DNA of 39,881 nucleotides. It comes from Chloroflexota bacterium. Lineage in GTDB: Bacteria > Chloroflexota > Dehalococcoidia > FW602-bin16. The stretch is taken from contig SCTZ01000207.1 in the NCBI GenBank assembly GCA_004297765.1, positions 1 to 39,881 on the forward strand. The letters run 5' to 3'. Of the stretch, positions 7,409 through 14,590 are shown in pieces. Below the pieces are notes generated by a model. It made no database searches, had not been told where the DNA came from, and saw nothing but the letters and a program-made list of their open reading frames with translations. The translations under genes were made by a program, and so were the position numbers. Each line of letters opens with the position of its first letter. Positions within the stretch are counted from its first letter, which is position 1.

Positions 7409-7503
7409 GATGTTCGCTGTCTGGATTTCAACCTGTTATGGCCGGCGGCAGAACCCCGGTTTCCGTGAGATTCCGATCACGCCCGCCCGGGAAAGGGGAC
7501 TGA

Positions 7504-8691
7504 TTAGCTAGATCGCGCTGCGCCGTCTAGAAGCGTGGCTTTGAGGACCTCGTAGACGTCATGCATGCTCGGCGGGCAACCCTTGACCCTGATAGCGTCT
7601 TTGCGGTCCTTGTTGCTGAAGATCGGGCACTTCCCGAGGAGGACTACCTGCTTGGAGCTCTCTTTCGCAATGGGCTCCTTTCCCATGCAGATCTCCACAT
7701 CATCGAACCTGGCCCCTTTGTTTTCGGCGAGGAACTTGTTCAGCGCGGCCGACAGGAGGATACTGCACCCCGAGCACACCGAATTGCCCGGCGTCTCGAT
7801 CAGGACACCCTCGACTGCATGTTTCCTCACCGGTTCCGGACCCCAATCAAAGGTCCATTCGACCGTTTTTGCCACCCGTTCGATGGACTCCCCACACACG
7901 TCCAGGCTCTCGGGATCCACCACACGGCCTATTAGCTGGGCGTAGAGGCCCAGGTGATGCACCGTGCGCGGGTCGATGTCCATGACCAGGCTGCCCACGA
8001 TGTCCACCGACAGTCGATCTTTCCCGGCTATCACCACGTTGATCGGGACAACATCCCCGCCATAGGGACCGTGCCGCAGACCGTAGGTGCCATCGATGAT
8101 GGTGAGATGCACAGGGATCTGGGATGCCAGTAGAGCAATCGATTGCTCCAGATCGAGCTTGTCGTGGAACTTCTTGCGCGACGGCAGATCCAGGCAACCC
8201 TTAAGATTCTTGAGTCCCAGTGAGACCTTGGTCTGCGCGTGGGTCTTCATGACGGGCATGTTAATAAAGAAATCCGTCTCGAGGGCCCGCGTCGCCACGC
8301 GCACGGAGCTGTCGCCCAATTCAACTCTTTCGGACGGGCCCGCGTGGAAGTCCACCAACTCCACGTCATACTTCTGGGCCACGGCCGCGATGCCGGAGGA
8401 GCGGAACGCCAGATCGGTATCCAGCGCAAATTCCTCGAGTACAATCGAGCCCTCACCGACGGCGATGCGGGTGCAACCCCGCTCCCTGAGAAGCTGTACC
8501 ATGCCCTCGATTATGGCCGCGCTAGTGACCGAGCCAGGCTCCGTACCCGACTTGCGGTGTGCACCCACCACAAGATTCGGTTTGATGAGAATCCTGCTGT
8601 CGGGACGCAGACCTTCAAAGCCAGCACACAGATCGATGGCCTTTGCCAGCGCATCCCTGGGGTTATCGATCGTGACCAGTCCTACCCTCAC
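7504..8691 (-). CDS. DUF362 family iron-sulfur protein
   Basis: This 395-aa protein has a DUF362 domain over about residues 1-260, with the conserved VVGAHRKSGTEPGSVTS, NMPVMKTH and GLKNLKGC segments. The C-terminal extension carries CSGC and later GKCPI and KGCPPS, four cysteines that could bind an Fe-S cluster. DUF362 proteins are mostly uncharacterised and often sit beside ferredoxin-dependent enzymes. I prefer the GTG at 8691 (MRVGLVTIDNPRDALAKA), which follows GGAGATCGACT, over an upstream ATG that would add 23 unconserved residues. It is flanked by a palindromic repeat upstream and the thiolase promoter downstream. It may handle a cofactor or an electron transfer step, but the function is unknown. 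Confidence 0.75.
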   Translation of the reverse strand: MRVGLVTIDNPRDALAKAIDLCAGFEGLRPDSRILIKPNLVVGAHRKSGTEPGSVTSAAIIEGMVQLLRERGCTRIAVGEGSIVLEEFALDTDLAFRSSGIAAVAQKYDVELVDFHAGPSERVELGDSSVRVATRALETDFFINMPVMKTHAQTKVSLGLKNLKGCLDLPSRKKFHDKLDLEQSIALLASQIPVHLTIIDGTYGLRHGPYGGDVVPINVVIAGKDRLSVDIVGSLVMDIDPRTVHHLGLYAQLIGRVVDPESLDVCGESIERVAKTVEWTFDWGPEPVRKHAVEGVLIETPGNSVCSGCSILLSAALNKFLAENKGARFDDVEICMGKEPIAKESSKQVVLLGKCPIFSNKDRKDAIRVKGCPPSMHDVYEVLKATLLDGAARSS

Positions 8692-8799
8692 AGTCGATCT
8701 CCATTTGTTGCTTGGATTGTTGTCAGCAGCGCTGTCGCTACGTCTACTAGGCGACCACATTGAAATACGATACCTGTTCGACCGTATGCGAGCCCATTA

Positions 8800-8870
8800 T
8801 GTCATTCTGAGCGCCGCAGCGCGAAGAATCCGCGCCCCGGGGAGATCCTTCGCTGCGGCTCAGGATGACA
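8800..8870. repeat. Palindromic repeat, second copy of the CATTCTGAGCG core
   Basis: A 71-bp hairpin: the left arm begins TGTCATTCTGAGCGCC and the right arm ends GGCTCAGGATGACA, with a GCGCCCCGGGG apex. The left arm is identical over about 33 bases to the inner arm of the element at 3441-3578. The outer 19-bp inverted repeats are absent, although TGTTCGACC occurs nearby at 8776-8784. It lies in the SDR-DUF362 gap and could also end the SDR transcript. Confidence 0.7.
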
Positions 8871-8920
8871 CAAGGGAAGCCTCAGTAAGGTTGGCCGCTC
8901 GCAACCACGGTGATCGTCTA

Positions 8921-9667
8921 CTACATATGGAAGCCACCGCTGACATTGATGACGCTTCCGGTTATGTAGGCCGCCTCGTCGCTGGCAAGGAAAGCGACGA
9001 CGCCGGCTATTTCTTCTGGCTGCGCGAATCGACGCAGTGGAATCTTCTGCAGAATCTGCTCGCGCTTGGCGCGGGAGAAACGAGTGCCCATACCAACATC
9101 GACGTACCCGAGTGCGACGGCATTCGCAGTGATGTTGTGCTGTGCGCCCTCGGCTGCGATGGCCCGCGTGAATCCCAGCACCCCCGCCTTGGCCGTCGCG
9201 TAGTAGGCTGTACCAGGGATACCCGTCAGCCCTACCACCGACGAAATATTGATAATGCGACCAAAACGCCGCTCTTTCATGCTGCCAAAGACGGCGCGCG
9301 TGCAGTTGAACGTCCCATTCAGATGAACGCCGAGGACGGCTGTCCAGTCCGCGAACTGGGCCCGTTCGATCAGCGAATCGATGTTGATCCCGGCGTTGTT
9401 CACCAGGATGTCGATCTTGCCCAAGATACGCAACGCTTCTTGAGCAAAGGCGTCGACCTGGGCCGGATCCGACACGTCACCGACGGCCGCGAAACAGCGA
9501 TGACCGAGCGCGTTGAGCCTGTCAGCCGCCTCTCGCAGTGCGTCGGCACTGTGGGAGTGATCGTTCAGGATGACTGCGGCCCCTCTCTGTGCCAACATCT
9601 CCGCCAAGCACAGCCCGAGTCCGCTGCCACTACCGGTGATCAGGCATACCTTTCCTGCGAGACTCAA
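8921..9667 (-). CDS. Short-chain dehydrogenase/reductase (FabG-like)
   Basis: This 248-aa classical SDR has the cofactor motif TGSGSGLG, NNAG, a catalytic Ser in NISSVVG and YYATAKAG (Tyr-x3-Lys). The C-terminus VINVSGGF is typical of 3-oxoacyl-ACP/CoA reductases and hydroxyacyl-CoA dehydrogenases. I chose the TTG at 9667 (MSLAGKVCLITG, the family's usual opening) because AGGGGG stands seven bases upstream; an ATG at 9721 would add 18 unconserved residues. The gene overlaps the end of the TetR gene by 38 bp, so the two are translationally coupled. It probably reduces a 3-oxoacyl or similar ketone intermediate with NAD(P)H. Confidence 0.88.
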   Translation of the reverse strand: MSLAGKVCLITGSGSGLGLCLAEMLAQRGAAVILNDHSHSADALREAADRLNALGHRCFAAVGDVSDPAQVDAFAQEALRILGKIDILVNNAGINIDSLIERAQFADWTAVLGVHLNGTFNCTRAVFGSMKERRFGRIINISSVVGLTGIPGTAYYATAKAGVLGFTRAIAAEGAQHNITANAVALGYVDVGMGTRFSRAKREQILQKIPLRRFAQPEEIAGVVAFLASDEAAYITGSVINVSGGFHM

Positions 9668-10277
9668 CCGAACCCCCTGTCCTGCATGTGATGATCTCGA
9701 AGAACCGCCCGCCGATCTCATCCGGGCTCAACGGTCCCTCGGGGTCGTACCACTGGGTTACCCAGTTGCAGGCGCCAATAATGTTGAGCGCGATCAGCCG
9801 GGGGTCGACGCTGGCCAGCAGCCCCTCATTCACGGCCTGTTGAGCCAGATCTTTGACGAGACGGAAGTAAGCCTCTTCCTTCTCTTTGATCTGCCGCTGC
9901 CTCTCCTCGGGAAGCTCGAGCTTCTCCTTGAAGAAGACGGTGAAGACCATCCTCTCATCGACCATCAGCTTTACATGCGCCACCACGAGAGCCCTCAGCT
10001 TCTCCGCAACCGATAGATTCTCCTGCGTGATGCGCATCATCATGTCGTAGAACTGGGTGCCCGCTCTATCGTAGATCTCGGTCAGGAGATCTTCTTTGCT
10101 CGCGAAATAGTGATAGAAGGCACCCTTGGTAATACCCATTTCGTCGACGATGTCCTGAACGGTCGCCGCACGGTAGCCCTTTTCCTTGAAGATCCTCGTG
10201 GCTACGTCGAAGAACTCCTCCCTCCGCTGGTCAGCCTGGATGCGGACTCTCCTGAAAGGACCATTCTTAGCAATCAT
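9630..10277 (-). CDS. TetR family transcriptional regulator
   Basis: This 215-aa protein has an N-terminal TetR helix-turn-helix over about residues 17-62 (GYRAATVQDIVDEMGITKGA then FYHYFASKEDLL). The helical ligand-binding domain has a C-terminal part resembling acyl-CoA-responsive regulators, but the ligand cannot be read from sequence. The start at 10277 (MIAKNGPFRRVRIQ) follows AGAGGTGAG; the longer frame to 10376 is not needed. It is the only DNA-binding regulator in the window. That makes it the prime candidate to bind the palindromes at 288-301, 7347-7360 and 37811-37824. It overlaps the SDR gene downstream. Confidence 0.9.
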   Translation of the reverse strand: MIAKNGPFRRVRIQADQRREEFFDVATRIFKEKGYRAATVQDIVDEMGITKGAFYHYFASKEDLLTEIYDRAGTQFYDMMMRITQENLSVAEKLRALVVAHVKLMVDERMVFTVFFKEKLELPEERQRQIKEKEEAYFRLVKDLAQQAVNEGLLASVDPRLIALNIIGACNWVTQWYDPEGPLSPDEIGGRFFEIITCRTGGSVESRRKGMPDHR

Positions 10278-10456
10278 TTGTTCGCTCTCACCTCTGTTCC
10301 ATCGCTGCGGGCGGCTACTACGCCATTCCCAAAGTGTACCACGCTTGGCTGCGGAACGAAAACCTAGCGCATGCAAGCGATTCTGCCACGCTGGCTCCGG
10401 AACTCGGTTTGGGAATCGCGGATGCTGCGCATGAGCACATCACCCCTGATTCCAGT

Positions 10457-12712
10457 CTACTTGACGCCCAGCAGCTTTGATCCCACCAGAGGCAGGCTAT
10501 TGAATTCCTTCCCGATCGCGTCGTAGACGGCATTGACGATGGCGGGGGCCGTGGGCGGAGTAATACCCTCTCCGGCCTCCTTCGCGCCGAAGGGCCCCTC
10601 CGGATCGTTGCTCTCGATATGTTCGATAGTTACCTCCGGCATCTCCAGAGCCGTCGGTATCTTATAGTCCAGGAACGATGGATTAATGACGCGGCCGTCT
10701 TCCAGTATCAGATCTTCCATGAGAGTCCATCCCAAGCCCATGTGGATAGACCCCTCTAGTTGCCCCTCGACAGCCATAGGGTTGATGGCACGGCCGCAGT
10801 CGTGCGCGCTGGCCACGTTCAGCACGCGCACCTCGCCTATCTCCGGATCCACCTCAACCTCGACCGCCTGTGCGCCGAAAGTGTACGTGGCGTAGTTAAT
10901 CTTGTCGGGCGGATCGTAGCCACCATCACCTACCAGCGGCTTACCCTGTCGCCTCAGATAGACGGCGTGAACCAGGTCTCGAAAGGGCATAGCTCGATCA
11001 GGGCTGCCTTTCACGAATACCCGGCCGCCGCTTATCTCGATGTCCTCGGCATGTGCTTCGAATAACTCGGCAGCCTCCTCCAGAAGCTTCTGTTTGAGGT
11101 CTGCCACAGCAGCTTTGGCTGCGTTCCCGGCGAAAACCGTCTCGCGACTGGAATAGTTACCCATATCGATAGGCGTCACGTCGGTATCGGCCCGCGCCAG
11201 CTTGACATCCGCCACGGTCACCCCCATCTCCTCGGCCGCTATCTGGCACAGCAGGCTATCGGAGCCCTGGCCGGTATCCGCCGCGCCCGATAGAAGCCGG
11301 ATGGAGCCGTCCTCGTTCAACTTGGCGACGGCCGCCGAGTAGACGGGCAAATCCGGCCGCTGGCGAAAGCCCGTCCCTGAGGGGAAACCGGTGCAGGCGA
11401 TGCCGATGCCCCGATTGGGGGGCAGCTTGCCGCGTTTCTCTCGCCAGCCAGACTTCTCCGCCACTGCCCGCAGGCATTCGTCGAGTCCGCAGCTTCTGAT
11501 CTTGAAGCCGTTCAGTGTCACATCGCCGGTCTTTAGCGTATTCCGCAGCCGGAGATCCAGGGGATCCATCCCAAGATCCGCGGCCAGGCGATCCATCTGC
11601 AGCTCACTGGCGAAGTGGGACTGTGGAGCGCCATGCCCGCGCATGGCGCTACTGACAGGATTGTTCGTGTAGAACCGGAGTCCCTCGTATTTGAAGGTGC
11701 CGTAGCGGTAGGTCAGGTTCAGGAAGATGCCACACAGCAGCACCGTGGCGGGGCCGAAACCATTGTAGGCGCCCCCGTCCAGGACGCAGCGGGCTTCGCG
11801 GGCCAGGATCAGACCATCCTTGGAGACGCCGGTCTTGAGCTCGACGGTTACGGGATGGCGACGGCGCGTGGCGACGAACTCCTCCTCCCGGGTGTAGGCG
11901 ATCCGCACGGGCCGGGCCGACTTGCGCGAGAGCAGCGCAGCGCAGAACTCAAAAGAGAACATCCCGTCGGCCTTGCCCCCGAACCCTCCACCAACGTACG
12001 GCAAGATCACGCGTACGTCGCTGGCTGGAACTCCGAGGGCTAAGGCCAGGTCGCTTTTCACGAAGTAGGGGACCTGGGTCGAGGTCCAGATCGTCAGCTT
12101 CCCGGCGCCATCGAAGCTGGCCAGGCAGGCGCGCGGTTCCATAGGCGCGTGCGCCTGGCCGTGGGTGTTGAACCGATCTTCGCGCACGTGATAAGACTCG
12201 GCGAAGGCTTTCTCCAGGTCGCCGTATTCCAACGCGATGCGGCGAGATAAGTTGCCGGGCGCGTGCTCGTGGATCTGGGGCGCGTCCGGCGCTATGGCTT
12301 GCTCGACGCTGAGCACGGCCGGTAGCTCCTCATACTCCACATGAATCAGGCCCAGCGCTTCCTCCGCCACATCCTCGTCCGTGGCCGCCACGGCGGCCAC
12401 CTCGTCGCCCACGTAGCGTACCTTATCGACCGCCAGACCGGGTTGGTCCATGAACCGCTCACGGAACCGCAGTGGCCCAATCTTCACGCCGAGGGTGTCA
12501 CGGCCCGTTACGACCGCTTTGACGCCGGGCATACGCTCCGCTCGGCTAGTGTCGATATGGAGGATGCGCGCGTGTGGCAGAGGGCTACGCAGGATCTTCC
12601 CGTACAGCATGCGCGGAAGACTGAGGTCGCCCGCGTACTGGGCCTCGCCCGTGACCTTCACGAAGCTGTCCGACCGGGCGATGCGCTGTCCTATCGTCGA
12701 GTACTCTCCCAT
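10457..12712 (-). CDS. Xanthine dehydrogenase family molybdenum subunit, without its partners
   Basis: This 751-aa large subunit of the xanthine oxidase/4-hydroxybenzoyl-CoA reductase family binds the molybdopterin cytosine dinucleotide cofactor. The GGGFGGK motif, the RGHGAPQ loop and the catalytic glutamate segment GPFGAKEAGEG are intact, so it looks active. ATG at 12712 follows GGAGGAATAGCACTG. The usual FAD and [2Fe-2S] subunit genes are not adjacent: a TetR gene lies downstream and a citrate-synthase-like gene upstream. It must share those subunits with another locus or use a different electron acceptor. Likely chemistry is hydroxylation or dehydroxylation of an aromatic, heterocyclic or aldehyde substrate. 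Confidence 0.92.
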   Translation of the reverse strand: MGEYSTIGQRIARSDSFVKVTGEAQYAGDLSLPRMLYGKILRSPLPHARILHIDTSRAERMPGVKAVVTGRDTLGVKIGPLRFRERFMDQPGLAVDKVRYVGDEVAAVAATDEDVAEEALGLIHVEYEELPAVLSVEQAIAPDAPQIHEHAPGNLSRRIALEYGDLEKAFAESYHVREDRFNTHGQAHAPMEPRACLASFDGAGKLTIWTSTQVPYFVKSDLALALGVPASDVRVILPYVGGGFGGKADGMFSFEFCAALLSRKSARPVRIAYTREEEFVATRRRHPVTVELKTGVSKDGLILAREARCVLDGGAYNGFGPATVLLCGIFLNLTYRYGTFKYEGLRFYTNNPVSSAMRGHGAPQSHFASELQMDRLAADLGMDPLDLRLRNTLKTGDVTLNGFKIRSCGLDECLRAVAEKSGWREKRGKLPPNRGIGIACTGFPSGTGFRQRPDLPVYSAAVAKLNEDGSIRLLSGAADTGQGSDSLLCQIAAEEMGVTVADVKLARADTDVTPIDMGNYSSRETVFAGNAAKAAVADLKQKLLEEAAELFEAHAEDIEISGGRVFVKGSPDRAMPFRDLVHAVYLRRQGKPLVGDGGYDPPDKINYATYTFGAQAVEVEVDPEIGEVRVLNVASAHDCGRAINPMAVEGQLEGSIHMGLGWTLMEDLILEDGRVINPSFLDYKIPTALEMPEVTIEHIESNDPEGPFGAKEAGEGITPPTAPAIVNAVYDAIGKEFNSLPLVGSKLLGVK

Positions 12713-12740
12713 CAGTGCTATTCCTCCGTAGCTGGACCGC

Positions 12741-12875
12741 TTAGTACGTCGTTCCGTAAGTCAGTACCACACTGCGGAGACGGCGCAGTTGGACCGCCGC
12801 CGTAGACCGCCGCGGTTTCCGAAACCGCAGCGGTCTTTTCCGACAGGCTACCGCACTTGTGGAACGACGCACTTA
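12741..12875. repeat. Hairpin repeat element with imperfect terminal inverted repeats
   Basis: The ends AGTACGTCGTTCC (from 12743) and GGAACGACGCACT (ending 12873) are inverted copies with one mismatch. At the centre, GACCGCCGCGGTTTC (12805-12819) and GAAACCGCAGCGGTC (12821-12835) form a 15-bp stem with one mispair and a one-base gap. TTTT follows on the plus strand. No plus-strand gene ends here, so I read this as a non-coding palindromic element, not a terminator. It sits in the 177-bp gap upstream of the molybdenum subunit gene. Confidence 0.65.
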
Positions 12876-12889
12876 GAGCTGATAACTGC

Positions 12890-13768
12890 TTACAACTGCA
12901 CGTTGGTCGGATTCTTGAGGCGGTCGGCCGGGAGATGCCTGAACTCGGGGCCGATGTACTTCGAGCCCAACTCCTCCGGAATAATGCGTAGCGGCACGCC
13001 ATCCTCGATCTCTTCGATGACATGGGCGATGATGCCAGGCATGTAAGCCAGAACCGCTACGCCGACCATCTCCATGGGCTTCAAGCCCATCTCGTTCATC
13101 ACGCAGGCCATCGCCCCATCGGCGTTCAAGCAAAGATTCCTGCCCGTGATCCGGTTGTACGCCTCGTGGATCGCCGCGTACAACTGGCTCTTCTCGCCCC
13201 AGTAGTCGTTGTCCTTGGCTAGCTCGATCAAACGCGCCGCCCGCGGGTCGAACTCTTTGTGCGTGGGATGCCCCATGCCGGGCATCTGCTTCCTTTGCTC
13301 CGCGTACTCCCCGGCTACACGCTCCGCCATCTGCTCGATGGTCAGTCCCTCTGCCTTCATGCGGTCGTAGGACTCATTGATCAGGTTGGCCGACTCCTGA
13401 GGAGACCAGGTGTTCCGACCGGCCGTCAAGATGGAGCCGGCGATTCCCGGAACCGGAGAGTCAGGGAACGCCGAGGCGATGAAGCGCCCAGTCACAACCG
13501 TCGAGGTGATGAACTGGTGGTCGATGACGCAGCACAGCACCGCGTCGAGCATCTTGGCCACCGTCGGTGTCGGTAGCTCGCCTTTCAAGGTAAGATAGAG
13601 CGTCTCGGCAAACGTCAAGTTCCCACAGATCTCGGGAAGCGGATAGCCACGGATCAGAATCCTGTGGGCAGGAGCCTGGCTGATCTCCGTCCGCCAGTAG
13701 TCGCTCCAATCGTTGCTCTTGAGATACTGCCCGACGTTTCTTTTCTTCTTGGAGTTGTTCTGCGACAT
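12890..13768 (-). CDS. Citrate-synthase-like protein (citryl-CoA lyase type)
   Basis: This 292-aa protein corresponds to the shorter, roughly C-terminal form of citrate synthase. The segments GMGHPTHKEFDPRA (catalytic-type His), NADGAMACVMNEMG (in place of the usual N-[VA]-D active-site Asp block) and PGIIAHVIEEIE are recognisable. Full citrate synthases have about 370-430 residues, so it more likely cleaves or forms a citryl-CoA-type (3-hydroxy-acyl-CoA) intermediate than working in the TCA cycle. The start at 13768 follows AAGGTAGGTGGACGC. It begins 31 bp after the enoyl-CoA hydratase stop. The spacer contains a short TTTAGA tandem repeat. Confidence 0.78.
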   Translation of the reverse strand: MSQNNSKKKRNVGQYLKSNDWSDYWRTEISQAPAHRILIRGYPLPEICGNLTFAETLYLTLKGELPTPTVAKMLDAVLCCVIDHQFITSTVVTGRFIASAFPDSPVPGIAGSILTAGRNTWSPQESANLINESYDRMKAEGLTIEQMAERVAGEYAEQRKQMPGMGHPTHKEFDPRAARLIELAKDNDYWGEKSQLYAAIHEAYNRITGRNLCLNADGAMACVMNEMGLKPMEMVGVAVLAYMPGIIAHVIEEIEDGVPLRIIPEELGSKYIGPEFRHLPADRLKNPTNVQL

Positions 13769-13799
13769 GCGTCCACCTACCTTAGATTTAGATTTAGTA

Positions 13800-14573
13800 T
13801 TACCTGCGGCTCTTGCGTGTGAATTGAGCCACTGCCTCAAGATGAGCCGCACTCTGGGAAAGTCCCATCTGCGCCGCCGCCTCGTACGCGAGGGCGGCCT
13901 TCAGGTCCATCTCCAGCGACCCATTTGCACCGAGCTTGGTTAGCTGCATAGCCTCAGCCGGTTTCCGGGCCAGCTCTGTGGCGAGCTGCAGAGCTGCCTC
14001 CTGGAGGTCAGCGGCCGGCACCACCTTGGTCGCCAGGCCGAGCCGCAGTGCTTCCGCCGCGTCAATGCTCTGGCCGCGCATCATCAGTTCCTTTGCCTTT
14101 GCCAGCCCAACAAGCCTGGGGAGGAAGTACGCGGTGCCGGTGTCCGGAACGAAACCCACGTTGATGAAGGCGAAGACGACCTTGGCGTCCTCGCTGAGCA
14201 CCCGGAAGTCGGCAGCGAGAGAGATACCGCATCCTCCACCTGCCGCTACTCCATTAATCGCGACCACCACCGGTTTGGGCAGGCTGTAGAGCTCGGTAGC
14301 CAGTTGCCCCACTCTCAGCATGTCGGAGAGTACGTCCACCACCTCGCGTCGCGAGCCATCACCCATGTCACCGATGTCCCAGCCGGCGCAAAACGCGCGG
14401 CCCGCTCCGTTGATGACAAGACTGCGAATCGATTGCGACAGCCTCACGATGTCCAGCGCCTGATGGATCTCATCCAGCATCTCCGCGTTCAGGCTGTTGA
14501 GAACTTCCGGACGATTGAGCGTTAGAACGGCCACTTCGCCGTCGCTGAAGGTAATGTACTCATACTCCGCCAT
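13800..14573 (-). CDS. Enoyl-CoA hydratase/isomerase (PaaG-like)
   Basis: This 257-aa crotonase-fold protein has the oxyanion-hole segments (AFCAGWDIGDM and AGGGCGISLAAD). FVPDTGTAYFLPRLVG resembles the PaaG-type segment, where an Asp takes over from the glutamates of classical hydratases. It may therefore isomerise double bonds or open a ring in place of simple hydration, and crotonases are too versatile to go further. It follows LivMG by 17 bp and precedes the citrate-synthase-like gene. The layout couples an importer to processing of its substrate. Confidence 0.88.
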   Translation of the reverse strand: MAEYEYITFSDGEVAVLTLNRPEVLNSLNAEMLDEIHQALDIVRLSQSIRSLVINGAGRAFCAGWDIGDMGDGSRREVVDVLSDMLRVGQLATELYSLPKPVVVAINGVAAGGGCGISLAADFRVLSEDAKVVFAFINVGFVPDTGTAYFLPRLVGLAKAKELMMRGQSIDAAEALRLGLATKVVPAADLQEAALQLATELARKPAEAMQLTKLGANGSLEMDLKAALAYEAAAQMGLSQSAAHLEAVAQFTRKSRR

Positions 14574-14590
14574 GAAACTTATGCCTCCTC

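Noticed and set aside
8087..9691. A 534-codon plus-strand open frame
   Set aside because: It lies antisense to two well-supported genes (DUF362 and SDR), crosses the palindromic repeat between them and has no family resemblance. It is a by-product of GC-rich codon use on the other strand.
12805..12840. Hairpin followed by TTTT as a rho-independent terminator
   Set aside because: The T-run is on the plus strand and no plus-strand gene precedes it; the stem is better explained as the centre of the palindromic element at 12741-12875.
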